A stretch of 64,000 nt of DNA from Gemmiger formicilis (lineage in GTDB: Bacteria; Bacillota; Clostridia; Oscillospirales; Ruminococcaceae): NCBI RefSeq assembly GCF_024462815.1, contig NZ_JANGCG010000011.1, positions 1-64,000 on the forward strand. Reading direction: 5' to 3'. This document shows positions 8,658 to 17,862 of the stretch, piece by piece. Under the pieces are notes generated by a model that was not told the DNA's origin, did not search any database, and was given only the letters and a program-made list of their open reading frames with translations. Numbering within the stretch: position 1 is the first letter of the stretch; every line of letters starts with the position of its first letter. Position numbers and translations under genes: made by a program.

Positions 8658-10586
8658 TCAGCTGTTCTCGGCAAAATTGCCGGTGTACAGGCGGTAGTAG
8701 CGGCCCTTCTGGGCAATCAGTTCATCGTGGGTGCCGCGCTCGATGATGCGGCCCTGCTCCAGAACCATAATGCAGTCAGAGTTGCGCACCGTGGACAGGC
8801 GGTGGGCAATCACAAAGGTGGTGCGGCCATACATCAGGCCGTCCATGCCGTCCTGCACCAGCTTCTCGGTGCGGGTATCGATGGAGGAAGTTGCCTCATC
8901 CAGAATCAGCACCGGCGGGTCAGCAACGGCAGCGCGGGCAATGGCCAGCAGCTGGCGCTGGCCCTGACTCAGGTTCGTGCCGTCGCCGGTCAGCATCGTG
9001 TTGTAGCCATCGGGCAGATGCTTGATGAAGGTATCGGCGTTTGCCAGCTTGGCGGCGGCCATACACTCCTCATCGGTGGCAGTCAGGCGGCCGTAGCGGA
9101 TATTCTCCATAACCGTGCCGGTGAACAGGTGGGTATCCTGCAGCACGATGCCCAGCGAGGAGCGCAGCGCGTCCTTCTCAATCGCCTTGATGTCCAGACC
9201 GTCATACAGAATCCGGCCCTTCTGGATGTCATAGAAGCGGTTGATCAGGTTCGTGATGGTCGTCTTGCCGGCACCGGTGGAGCCGACAAAGGCAATCTTC
9301 TGGCCCGGGCGGCCGTACAGATTGATATCGTGCAGGACAATCTTCTTCTCGTCATAGCCGAAGTCCACGTCCTTAAAGACGATATCGCCCTTCAGCTCGG
9401 TGTAGGTGGGCTTGCCGTCCGCACCCACGTGCTTCCACGCCCAGGTACCGGTGGACTCGTTCGTCTCGGTGACGGTGTCATCCGCCTGATACTTGGCGTG
9501 CACCAGCGTGACATCGCCCTCGTTGACCTCGGGCTTCTCGTCCAGCAGGGCAAAGATACGGGAGCCGCCGGCCAGTGCCATAACCACGGAGTTCAGCTGC
9601 ATGGAAATCTGGCTGATGGGCTGGTTGAACTGGCGGGTCAGCACAAGGAAGCTGGCCAGACCGCCCAGCGTCAGGCCACCGAAGCCGTTGATGGCCAGTG
9701 CACCGCCCAGAATGGCGCAGAGCACATAGGACAGGTTGCCCAGCTGGCCGTTGACCGGCATGGCCACCAGAGAGTAGGCGTTTGCCTTGTCGGCACTGTG
9801 GAACAGCTCATCGTTGAGCTTGTTGAATTCTTCAATGGCAATGTCCTCATGGCAGAAAACCTTGACGACCTTCTGGCCGTTCATCATTTCCTCAATATAG
9901 CCGTTGACCTTGCCCAGCTCCTGCTGCTGCTTGACGAAAAACTTGCCGGAGTTGCCAGTCAGGTATTTGGTGGCCAGCAACATCACGCCGACCATCGCCA
10001 GCGCCAGCAGCGTCAGGGGGATGCTGAGGTAAATCATCGAGGCCAGCACGCCGACCAGTGTGATAATCGTGTTGACCAGCTGGGGCAGGCTCTGGCTGAT
10101 CATTTGGCGCAGGGTGTCGGTATCGTTGGTGTAAATCGACATAATATCGCCGTGGGCGTGGGTGTCGAAATACTTGATGGGCAGCGTCTGCATATGGGTA
10201 AACATCCCATCGCGGACGCTCTTCAGCGTGCCCTGCGTAATCTTAGCCATCAGGCGGTTTTGCACAAAGATGGCAATGATGCCCACCGCATAGAAGGCGG
10301 CCACCCGCATAATGGCGGCGGCAAGGCCGGAGAAGTCATTGCTGCCGTCCTTCAGAAGGGGCAGAATGTAGCCGTCAATCAGCGTCTGGGAGAACATGGT
10401 GCCCTGCAGCTGGGCAAAAACCGCCAGCAGAATACAGCAGAGCACAACAATGACCTGCACCTTGTACAGATTCATCACATAGGCAAGGATGCGCTTGAAC
10501 ACCTTGCCGGGGTTTTCGACCTTGGGGCGGGGGCCGTTGCTGCGCCCGCCGGGGCCAACTTTGACAACCTTAGGCTGCTGTGCCAT
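8658..10586 (-). CDS. ABC exporter half-transporter (TMD-NBD), canonical site subunit
   Basis: 642-aa fused permease/ATPase of the multidrug or peptide exporter family. About six membrane helices fill residues 30-340, and the ATPase follows from about 400. Walker A GSTGAGKTT, signature NLSQGQRQ, Walker B VLILDEATSS with the catalytic Glu and the H-loop FVIAHRLST are all intact. About 40 extra residues between the membrane domain and NBD (ADDTVTETNESTGTWAW region) form a linker insertion. It overlaps the upstream half-transporter by one base. With the partner subunit it likely forms a heterodimer. Confidence 0.9.
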   Translation of the reverse strand: MAQQPKVVKVGPGGRSNGPRPKVENPGKVFKRILAYVMNLYKVQVIVVLCCILLAVFAQLQGTMFSQTLIDGYILPLLKDGSNDFSGLAAAIMRVAAFYAVGIIAIFVQNRLMAKITQGTLKSVRDGMFTHMQTLPIKYFDTHAHGDIMSIYTNDTDTLRQMISQSLPQLVNTIITLVGVLASMIYLSIPLTLLALAMVGVMLLATKYLTGNSGKFFVKQQQELGKVNGYIEEMMNGQKVVKVFCHEDIAIEEFNKLNDELFHSADKANAYSLVAMPVNGQLGNLSYVLCAILGGALAINGFGGLTLGGLASFLVLTRQFNQPISQISMQLNSVVMALAGGSRIFALLDEKPEVNEGDVTLVHAKYQADDTVTETNESTGTWAWKHVGADGKPTYTELKGDIVFKDVDFGYDEKKIVLHDINLYGRPGQKIAFVGSTGAGKTTITNLINRFYDIQKGRILYDGLDIKAIEKDALRSSLGIVLQDTHLFTGTVMENIRYGRLTATDEECMAAAKLANADTFIKHLPDGYNTMLTGDGTNLSQGQRQLLAIARAAVADPPVLILDEATSSIDTRTEKLVQDGMDGLMYGRTTFVIAHRLSTVRNSDCIMVLEQGRIIERGTHDELIAQKGRYYRLYTGNFAENS

Positions 10587-12343
10587 TATGCCTCCCCTCC
10601 CTTCTCATCAAAATCGCCGGAGCCTTTGGTCTGGCTGTTGTAAACATCCTGATAAATGGCGTTGGTTGCCAGCAGGTTGGCGGGGGTGTCAAAGCCGCTG
10701 ACATGGCCGTTGTCCAGCACCAGCACCTTGTCCGCATTTTCCACGGAGGAAATGCGCTGCGCCACGATAAAGACCGTGGTGCCGGGAATCTTCTCGGCAA
10801 AGGAGTGTCGGATTTTGGCGTCCGTGGCGGTATCGACCGCAGAGGTGGAGTCATCCAGAATCAGGATATGGGGCTTCTTCAGCAAAGCGCGGGCAATGCA
10901 CAGGCGCTGCTTCTGGCCGCCGGAGACGTTGTTGCCGCCCTGCTCAATGTGGGTTTCGTACTTATCGGGGAAGCGCTCAATAAATTCATCGGCGCAGGCC
11001 TGCTTGCAGGCCTCCTCAATCTCGGCATCGGTTGCCTCGGGGTTGCCCCAGCGCAGGTTTTCTGCAATCGTGCCGCTGAACAGCTCGTTCTTCTGCAGCA
11101 CCATGGCCACGTTGTTGCGCAGAGTTTCCAGGTCATACTTACGCACATCCACGCCGCCGATGGTCACGCTGCCCTCGGTCACATCGTAGAGGCGGGGCAG
11201 CAGCTGCACCAGGCTGGACTTTGCCGAGCCGGTGCCGCCGATGATGCCGATGGTCTCGCCGGATTTGATATCCAGATTGATATCCTCCAGCGCCTTCTCG
11301 CCGTCCTTCTTGTAGGCAAAGCTGACATGGTCAAACTTGACAGAGCCGTCCTTGACTTCCATGACGGGATTTTCGCCGTTCGTCAGGTCGGACTGCTCGT
11401 CCAGAACCTCGGCCACGCGCTTGGCGGAGGCCATGGACATCGTAATCATAACGAAAACCATCGAGAGCATCATCAAGCTCATCAGGATGTTCATGCAGTA
11501 GCTCAGCATACTCATCAGGTCGCCGGTGGTGAAGGTGGTTGCGCCGGAGCTGACAATGAGCTGTGCGCCCACCCACGAGATGATGAGGATGCAGCTGTAC
11601 ACCGTCAGCTGCATCAGCGGGGCGTTCCACGAAAGAATCAGCTCGGCGCGCATCAGCAGGTTGCGCACATCGCCGCTGGCCTTCTCAAACTTTTCGCTCT
11701 CGAATTTCTCACGCACATAGGCCTTGACCACGCGGATGGCGGAGACGTTCTCCTGCACACTCTCATTCAGGTCATCGTACTTGCGGAAGGCCTCGCCGAA
11801 GTACTTCGTGGCGCGGTTCATAATAAAGAACAGCGCGCAGCCCAGCAGGATAACGGCAATCAGATAGACGTTGGCCAGCTGGCGGTTGATGGTGTAGGAC
11901 ATAATCAGCGCCGCCACCATGCTGGCGGGGGCACGCACCGACATACGCAGCAGCATCTGGTAGGCGTTCTGGATGTTCGTCACGTCGGTGGTCATACGGG
12001 TGACAAGACCCGCGGTGGAATACTTATCAATGTTGGCAAAGCTGAAGGTCTGGATGTTTGCAAACATCGAACGGCGCAGATTACGGGCAAAGCCGGTGGC
12101 CGCATGGGAGCCGGACACCGCGCCCAGAATACCGAACAGCAGCCCGAACAGCGCCGCCACAAGCATCTGTGCACCGATGGTGTAGATGACCTGCATATTG
12201 CCCGGCGTAACGCCGTCATCAATGATGGAGGCCATGAGCTTCGGGATGATCATTTCCATGACGACTTCCATAATCATAAAGATGGGCGTCAGCACGGAGA
12301 CCAGGCGAAAGCCCTTGGTTTCACGTCCAAGTGTTTTTAACAA
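10586..12343 (-). CDS. ABC exporter half-transporter (TMD-NBD), degenerate site subunit
   Basis: 585-aa fused permease/ATPase. Six membrane segments precede an NBD with Walker A GGTGSAKSS, signature NVSGGQKQR and Walker B HILILDDSTSAVD. The residue after Walker B is Asp rather than the catalytic Glu, and the H-loop is VAQRIS without the usual His. This is the pattern of the non-hydrolysing site in heterodimeric exporters such as LmrCD and BmrCD, so it should pair with the downstream subunit. It overlaps marR by seven bases, giving a marR-ABC-ABC operon. Confidence 0.9.
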   Translation of the reverse strand: MLKTLGRETKGFRLVSVLTPIFMIMEVVMEMIIPKLMASIIDDGVTPGNMQVIYTIGAQMLVAALFGLLFGILGAVSGSHAATGFARNLRRSMFANIQTFSFANIDKYSTAGLVTRMTTDVTNIQNAYQMLLRMSVRAPASMVAALIMSYTINRQLANVYLIAVILLGCALFFIMNRATKYFGEAFRKYDDLNESVQENVSAIRVVKAYVREKFESEKFEKASGDVRNLLMRAELILSWNAPLMQLTVYSCILIISWVGAQLIVSSGATTFTTGDLMSMLSYCMNILMSLMMLSMVFVMITMSMASAKRVAEVLDEQSDLTNGENPVMEVKDGSVKFDHVSFAYKKDGEKALEDINLDIKSGETIGIIGGTGSAKSSLVQLLPRLYDVTEGSVTIGGVDVRKYDLETLRNNVAMVLQKNELFSGTIAENLRWGNPEATDAEIEEACKQACADEFIERFPDKYETHIEQGGNNVSGGQKQRLCIARALLKKPHILILDDSTSAVDTATDAKIRHSFAEKIPGTTVFIVAQRISSVENADKVLVLDNGHVSGFDTPANLLATNAIYQDVYNSQTKGSGDFDEKGGEA

Positions 12344-12858
12344 GTGGTATTTCCCCTTTCCTGGTTGGTGTTTTCCGTTTTCAAGATATGCTGTGCATTT
12401 TTCAGCGTCAGCTCCAGCACTGCGCGGGCCGCGGCTGCCTGCTGCGGGTCAATCCCCGCCTGCAGGTCATCCTCAAACCGGGCAATGCAGGCTTCAATTT
12501 CTGCGTGGCAGGCGCGGCCCTTTTCGGTCGCCACCAGCCGCTTTAGGCGGGCGTCCTTCTCCACAGCACACCGGGTGATGAAGCCGTCCTGCTCCAGCCC
12601 CTGCAGCATGGCCGTCACGCTGGAACGGCGGATGTTGAACCACTGCTCAATATCCCGCTGGTAGACGTCCCGCCCGCTGCGGTTGGCGCGGACGATATCG
12701 CCCAGCACCATGCCGCGTGCGCCGGAAAGCTCCGGCGAAACATCCGCTGTAATGCGGGCATCGAGTGCGCGGCGCACAACCCGCGCGGTCTGATTGACCA
12801 GCGCGCCGAAATGCTCTGACGCACAGCTTCCACATTCATTTTGCAGTTTATCGCACAT
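12337..12858 (-). CDS. MarR-family transcriptional regulator
   Basis: 173-aa winged-helix repressor. The DNA-binding domain is in the central third (DIEQWFNIRRSSVTAMLQGLEQDGFITR followed by the wing KDARLKRLVATEKG). The N-terminal part is Cys-containing (CDKLQNECGSCASEHFG), so thiol or metal sensing is possible. It is first in the operon with the exporter pair, so it most likely represses its own transcript and releases it on binding a toxic substrate. The inverted repeat in its leader fits autoregulation. Confidence 0.9.
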   Translation of the reverse strand: MCDKLQNECGSCASEHFGALVNQTARVVRRALDARITADVSPELSGARGMVLGDIVRANRSGRDVYQRDIEQWFNIRRSSVTAMLQGLEQDGFITRCAVEKDARLKRLVATEKGRACHAEIEACIARFEDDLQAGIDPQQAAAARAVLELTLKNAQHILKTENTNQERGNTTC

Positions 12859-12892
12859 TTCTTCCCTCCTGTTCCGATTTTCTCTTCCGGGC

Positions 12893-12972
12893 CTGTTAGA
12901 ATCCGGATTGTTCAGAATCTAACAGTTCGTTTGCGTACTTTACAAGTATAGCACCGAATGTGCGAATGTCAA
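12893..12972 (-). promoter_or_regulatory. Promoter and likely MarR operator of the exporter operon
   Basis: On the minus strand TTGACA (12967-12972), a 16-base spacer and TATACT (12945-12950) make a strong promoter. Just downstream is a perfect 8-bp inverted repeat CTGTTAGA/TCTAACAG (12893-12900 and 12918-12925) with a smaller ATCC/GGAT palindrome inside. Placed across the start of the transcript, it is a good operator for the MarR protein. Confidence 0.7.
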
Positions 12973-12992
12973 TAGTGCTTTTTTTGATATTT

Positions 12993-14798
12993 TTATGTCG
13001 ATGTCTGCGGCGCGTACCCCAGATACGGCAGGGCCTTTTCCAGCACCTCGGCGCAGACCGGACCGGAGAGTGCGCCGCCGCTGGTGGTCCAGCTGTGGGG
13101 CTCATCCAGACAAATCAGCACCGCCAGCCGCGGCGCGTCTATGGGCGCCACCGACACAAAGCTGGCAATGCGCGCGCCCTCGTTGGCGCTGTCCAGCTTC
13201 TGGCTGGTGCCGCTTTTGCCGCCCACGCGGTAGCCCGCCAGCGCCGCATATTTTCCGGTGCCGTCCGTGACCACGCCCTCCATCAGGCGGCACATTGTGG
13301 CGGAGGTTTCGGCGCTGATGACCTGCCGCTTTACCGTGGGTTGTACCTCTTTTATGACTGTGCCGTCCGGGGCGGTGATTTTTGCCACCACATAGGGCTG
13401 CATCAGCCTGCCACCGTTGACCACCGCGCAGACCGCCGTGAGCATCTGCAGATAGCTGACCTTGCTGCTCTGCCCGAAGGAGCAGGACGCCAGCTCCACC
13501 GGGCCCATCCGGTCGGCGGTGTAATACTCGCTGCGCTTGATTTCGCCCGGCAGGTCTATGCCGGTGGCCTCCCGCAGGCCAAACGCCGCAAAATAATCGC
13601 AGAAGCGCTCCTTGCCCAGCCGCGCCCCGATTTGGATAAAGCAGGGGTTGCAGCTGACGGCCAGCCCCCGGGCGAAGGTCTCGCTGCCATGGATATGCCC
13701 GTTTGCGCAGTGGAACCGTGTACCGGCCACGGTGATTTTGCCCGCGCAGGTGAAGTAGTCGGTAGCCTTGCACGCACCGGAATCCAGCGCCGCCGCGGCC
13801 GTGATGAGCTTGAACACACTGCCCGGCTCATACAAATCGCTGATGGCCTTATTGCGCCACTGCGCCTGCTGGGCCTGCTGCAAAGCGGCGCTGCGCTCTG
13901 CGCCGGTCAGGGCATTCACGGCGTCGCGGACTTCCTTATTTATAAGGGTGCGCGGTGTGTTGGGGTTATAGTCCGGCTGGCAGGACATTGCCAGCACCGC
14001 CCCGGTCTGCACGTCCATCACAATGCCCACGCCGCGCTCGGCTACGTGGTGTTCAGCCACCGCCGCGGACAGGGCGCTTTCCAGCCAGTGCTGAATGTTG
14101 GCGTCAATTGTCAGTGTCAGCGTATTGCCGGGCACGGCGTCCACCAAGGTCTGGTAGTGGGTGGGCATATCATAGCCCCACGCATTTTTGGCGGTCAGGA
14201 TGCGCCCATTTTCCCCTGTCAGCTCGTCATTGTAGCGCAGCTCCAGCCCCCACAGCCCGGCATTGTCCACATCGGTAAAGCCCAATATCCCGCCCATAAA
14301 GCTCCCTTCCGGGTAGACACGCTTTGTGTCCTGCCGTATCTGCACACCGCTGACGCCGTTTTCCCGGCACCAGTCGCGGACGGCATCGGCCATTTCGCGC
14401 CCCACGCGGCGGCGCAGCAGGCAGTCATTGGAGGTGCGCTGGCTAAATTTTGCCAGCGTATCGGCGTAGTCCAGCTCCAGAATTTCACTCAGTGCCCGGG
14501 CGGCAGGCTCCACATCCGCATCGGCCATCTCACGCGGGGCGGCGCGGATGGTCCAGCAGGTCTCACTGGCCGCCAGCAGTGTGCCATCCGCGGAATAGAT
14601 TTCGCCGCGGGCGGCAGGCAGCGTGGCCCCGCGCAGCTGCTGGTCGGCGGCACGGGCCGCATAGCCGCCGGGGTCGCACAGTATCAGCACCGCCAGCCGC
14701 ACGGCCAGCCCGCCCAGACATCCGGCCGCCAACACGGCGGCCAGCAGCCGCGTGCGCAGGCGCATGGCTGCATTTTGCTGCGGCGTGATGTGACGCAT
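12993..14798 (-). CDS. Class B penicillin-binding protein (transpeptidase)
   Basis: 601-aa membrane-anchored DD-transpeptidase that cross-links peptidoglycan. One N-terminal membrane segment (about residues 13-35) is followed by the dimerisation domain and the transpeptidase. The active serine S327 is in SVFK, SCN begins at S382, and KSGT begins at K528. No PASTA domain follows, unlike typical SpoVD. The frame is open further upstream, but the ATG at 14798 (MRHITPQQNAAMRL) has a purine-rich AAAGGGGG site and gives a normal cytoplasmic tail. FtsI/PBP2B-like or SpoVD-like function cannot be decided; it stands alone, away from a division cluster. Confidence 0.85.
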   Translation of the reverse strand: MRHITPQQNAAMRLRTRLLAAVLAAGCLGGLAVRLAVLILCDPGGYAARAADQQLRGATLPAARGEIYSADGTLLAASETCWTIRAAPREMADADVEPAARALSEILELDYADTLAKFSQRTSNDCLLRRRVGREMADAVRDWCRENGVSGVQIRQDTKRVYPEGSFMGGILGFTDVDNAGLWGLELRYNDELTGENGRILTAKNAWGYDMPTHYQTLVDAVPGNTLTLTIDANIQHWLESALSAAVAEHHVAERGVGIVMDVQTGAVLAMSCQPDYNPNTPRTLINKEVRDAVNALTGAERSAALQQAQQAQWRNKAISDLYEPGSVFKLITAAAALDSGACKATDYFTCAGKITVAGTRFHCANGHIHGSETFARGLAVSCNPCFIQIGARLGKERFCDYFAAFGLREATGIDLPGEIKRSEYYTADRMGPVELASCSFGQSSKVSYLQMLTAVCAVVNGGRLMQPYVVAKITAPDGTVIKEVQPTVKRQVISAETSATMCRLMEGVVTDGTGKYAALAGYRVGGKSGTSQKLDSANEGARIASFVSVAPIDAPRLAVLICLDEPHSWTTSGGALSGPVCAEVLEKALPYLGYAPQTST

Positions 14799-14933
14799 AC
14801 CCCCGGCCCCCTTTCCCCTTCTCATAAGGCTATGCGGCAGCTCTTGGCAAAATGACGAATTATCGGCGTGAAATTCTCCGTATTGTCGATTGACCATTTA
14901 GACACATTGGGTGTATACTGTATATAGTCTGTT

Positions 14934-14963
14934 TTGACATTTAATTATCAAAGTCCTAAAAGA
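14934..14963 (+). promoter_or_regulatory. Possible promoter of the alcohol dehydrogenase gene
   Basis: TTGACA at 14934-14939 is followed after 17 bases by TAAAAG, a weak -10. It is correctly placed for the gene starting at 14994. Confidence 0.45.
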
Positions 14964-14993
14964 GCATTTTATTATATTAAGGAGGCATACCCT

Positions 14994-16211
14994 ATGGCTA
15001 GATTTACTTTACCCCGTGACTTGTATCATGGTCCCAACGCGCTGGAGGCTTTAAAGACCCTGCCCGGCAAGCGCGCCATGATTTGCGTCGGTGGTGGTTC
15101 CATGAAGCGCTTCGGCTTCCTGGACCGTGCAGAAGCCTACTTAAAAGAGGCCGGCATGGAGGTCGAGCTGTTTGAAGGCATTGAGCCGGACCCGTCCGTG
15201 GAAACCGTCATGAAGGGCGCTGCCGCCATGGAAAAATTCCAGCCCGACTGGATTGTGGCAATCGGCGGTGGCTCCCCCATCGACGCAGCCAAGGCCATGT
15301 GGATTAAATATGAATATCCCGACATCACCTTTGAGGATATGTGCAAGGTGTTCGGCATCCCGCCGCTGCGCCGCAAGGCTCATTTCTGCGCCATCTCCTC
15401 CACCTCCGGCACGGCTACCGAGGTCACGGCCTTCTCCATCATCACCGATTATGAGAAGGGTATCAAGTACCCCATCGCCGACTTTGAAATCACCCCCGAT
15501 GTCGCCATCGTTGACCCCGAGCTGGCCCACACCATGCCCAAGAAGCTGGTGGCCCACACCGGTATGGACGCCATGACCCATGCGATTGAGGCCTACGTCT
15601 CCACCGCCAACTGCGACTTCACCGACCCGCTGGCCCTGCACGCTATCGAGATGATTCAGGCTGACCTCGTCGGCAGCTACAACGGCGATATGGCCAAGCG
15701 TGACGCTATGCACAACGCGCAGTGTCTGGCCGGTATGGCCTTCTCCAACGCGCTGCTCGGCATCGTCCACAGCATGGCCCATAAGACCGGCGCAGCCTTT
15801 GCGGACTATGGTGCCCACATCATCCACGGTGCGGCCAACGCCATGTACCTGCCCAAGGTTATCGCCTTCAACGCCAAGGATCCCACCGCCAAGGCACGCT
15901 ACGGCGTCATTGCCGACAAGATGCATCTGGGCGGCGAGAATGACGATGAGAAGGTTGCCCTGCTCATCCAGTATCTGCGCAGCATGAACGATGACCTGAA
16001 CATCCCGCACTGCATCGGCCACTACGGCGCTGACTCCTACCCCACTGAGCAGGGCTTTGTGCCGGAGAATGTTTTCCTCGAGAGACTGCCCGAAATCGCC
16101 AAGAATGCGATTGCCGACGCCTGCACCGGCTCCAACCCGCGCCAGCCCAGTCAGGAAGAGATGGAAAAGCTGCTGAAGTGCTGCTACTATGACACCGAGG
16201 TTGACTTCTAA
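14994..16211 (+). CDS. Iron-containing alcohol dehydrogenase (group III)
   Basis: 405-aa NAD(P)H-dependent alcohol/aldehyde oxidoreductase. The nucleotide-binding segment IGGGSPIDAAK is near residues 90-100. The metal-binding region includes HTGMDAMTHAIEAYVS (near 188-203) and the later histidines in GIVHSMAHKTGAAF and GAHIIHGAANAMYLPKV. Start is ATG at 14994, with GGAGG at 14981-14985. In fermentative Clostridia such enzymes reduce aldehydes to alcohols to reoxidise NAD(P)H; the actual substrate (butanal, acetaldehyde, propanediol) cannot be read from sequence. A strong terminator follows. Confidence 0.92.
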   Translation: MARFTLPRDLYHGPNALEALKTLPGKRAMICVGGGSMKRFGFLDRAEAYLKEAGMEVELFEGIEPDPSVETVMKGAAAMEKFQPDWIVAIGGGSPIDAAKAMWIKYEYPDITFEDMCKVFGIPPLRRKAHFCAISSTSGTATEVTAFSIITDYEKGIKYPIADFEITPDVAIVDPELAHTMPKKLVAHTGMDAMTHAIEAYVSTANCDFTDPLALHAIEMIQADLVGSYNGDMAKRDAMHNAQCLAGMAFSNALLGIVHSMAHKTGAAFADYGAHIIHGAANAMYLPKVIAFNAKDPTAKARYGVIADKMHLGGENDDEKVALLIQYLRSMNDDLNIPHCIGHYGADSYPTEQGFVPENVFLERLPEIAKNAIADACTGSNPRQPSQEEMEKLLKCCYYDTEVDF

Positions 16212-16252
16212 AATCAAACAAGCCCACAGCGTGTAAAACCGCTGTGCCCCTG

Positions 16253-16285
16253 CCCCGGCCGCGTCCCTCCGCGGCTGGGGCTTTT
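16253..16285 (+). terminator. Terminator of the alcohol dehydrogenase gene
   Basis: Arms CCCCGGCCGCG and CGCGGCTGGGG (16253-16263, 16270-16280) are followed by CTTTTC. Confidence 0.85.
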
Positions 16286-16455
16286 CTATACCGAAAAGTG
16301 CGCAATATCCTTGCGATTTGATTTTTTGCCATTTTGCCGCAAAACGCTTTTGTTATGCTCTTTTGCAGTCATTTTTGGACACGTGTCAAAACGTTGATTT
16401 CGTATAAATTTTGCTGTATACTATTGGTACATTCTATGGAAAGAGGCTTTTTACA

Positions 16456-17811
16456 ATGGCAGTTAACACAACGCCGCAAGCACCCCTGTTTACCAAGCGG
16501 GCGCTGTTTACCCTGATTTGGCCCCTGCTGCTGGAGCAGACCCTCAGCGTCACCATGGGCATGGCCGACACGCTGATGGTAGCCGGTGTAGGCGAGGCCG
16601 CCGTCTCCAGCGTATCGCTGGTGGACACACTGAACGTTTTGATTATCCAGATTCTTTCTGCCCTTGCCACCGGCGGCGCGGTCATTGCCAGCCAGTATCT
16701 GGGCCGCCGGGACACCGAGAACGCCTGCCGCAGCGCCGCCCAGCTGTACAGCGTGCTTGGCATTTCCACCGTGGTGGTGGGCATTGTCTGTATGCTGCTT
16801 TCCCGCCCGATTCTGCGCGGCGTCTTTGGCAGCATTGATGAGGATGTTATGCGGTTTGCCCAACAATATTTCCTCATCAGCGCGGTGTCCTACCCCTTCA
16901 TCGGGCTATACAACGGCGGTGCGGCGCTGTTCCGTGCGCAGGGCAACAGCCGCATCAGTATGCTGGCCAGCCTTGTGATGAACGTCATCAACATTGCGGG
17001 CAACGCGCTGTTGATTTACGGCTTTGGCATGGGGGTCATCGGCGCGGCGCTGGCCACGCTGATTGGCCGCGTGTTTGCCGCCGTCTTTATCCTGTGGCAG
17101 AACCAGAACCTGAGCAATCCCCTGCGCGTGCAGGAGCTGGCCGACCTGAAGCCCCGCAGCCAGCCCATCCGGCAGATTCTCTCCCTCGGCATCCCCTCTG
17201 GCCTTGAAAACGGTATGTTCCAGATTGGCAAGCTCTGTGTCAGCAGCCTGACCTCCACGCTGGGTACCTCGGCCATTGCGGCCAACGCCGTGGCCAACTC
17301 GGTCTCCACGCTGGCGAACATTCCCGGCAACACAATGAGCTTGGCCATGATTCCGGTTATCGGCCAGTGCCTGGGTGCAGGCGACAAAAAGCAGGCCAAG
17401 CACTACTCTGTCACCCTGCTGGGCATTGCCATCAGCGGCTTGGCCATTGCCAACGCCCTCGTTTTTGTGCTGATGCCCGAGATTGTAACGTGGTTCAACC
17501 TCTCGGCGGAGGCCTCGGTGCTCTGCACAACTGTGGTGCATATGTTTAACGTTGCCAGTGTGTTCTTCTGGGCCACCAGCTTTACCCTACCCAACGCCCT
17601 GCGGGCGGGCGGTGATGCCAAATACACCATGACGGTCAGCATCATCAGTATGTGGCTGTTCCGCGTGATTCTGAGCTATGTCTTTGTGCTGCAGTTCCAG
17701 CTGGGTCTGGCCGGTGTCTGGCTGGGTATGTTCTGCGACTGGGTTTTCCGCAGTATCTGCTTCCTGATTCGCTTCGTCCGCGGCAAGTGGATGAACCACA
17801 AGGTGATATAA
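16456..17811 (+). CDS. MATE-family multidrug efflux transporter
   Basis: 451-aa polytopic membrane protein with about 12 hydrophobic segments in two repeated halves. Family marks are LLLEQTLSVTMGMADTLMVA near the N-terminus and PSGLENGMFQIGKL opening the second half, with GAGDKKQAK as the loop equivalent to the first half's LGRRDTENA. MATE proteins expel cationic drugs in exchange for Na+ or H+. The frame is open upstream, but the ATG at 16456 (MAVNTTPQ) follows GGAAAGAGG and gives a normal short cytoplasmic N-terminus. Single-gene unit with its own terminator. Confidence 0.92.
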   Translation: MAVNTTPQAPLFTKRALFTLIWPLLLEQTLSVTMGMADTLMVAGVGEAAVSSVSLVDTLNVLIIQILSALATGGAVIASQYLGRRDTENACRSAAQLYSVLGISTVVVGIVCMLLSRPILRGVFGSIDEDVMRFAQQYFLISAVSYPFIGLYNGGAALFRAQGNSRISMLASLVMNVINIAGNALLIYGFGMGVIGAALATLIGRVFAAVFILWQNQNLSNPLRVQELADLKPRSQPIRQILSLGIPSGLENGMFQIGKLCVSSLTSTLGTSAIAANAVANSVSTLANIPGNTMSLAMIPVIGQCLGAGDKKQAKHYSVTLLGIAISGLAIANALVFVLMPEIVTWFNLSAEASVLCTTVVHMFNVASVFFWATSFTLPNALRAGGDAKYTMTVSIISMWLFRVILSYVFVLQFQLGLAGVWLGMFCDWVFRSICFLIRFVRGKWMNHKVI

Positions 17812-17815
17812 TAAC

Positions 17816-17855
17816 AAGCACCCTGCCCATTGCGGGCAGGGTGCTTACTGTTTTC
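17816..17855 (+). terminator. Terminator between convergent MATE and rnr genes
   Basis: Hairpin AAGCACCCTGCCC/GGGCAGGGTGCTT with a CTGTTTT tail. It lies between two converging genes and may act on both strands. Confidence 0.85.
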
Positions 17856-17862
17856 GGCGGAA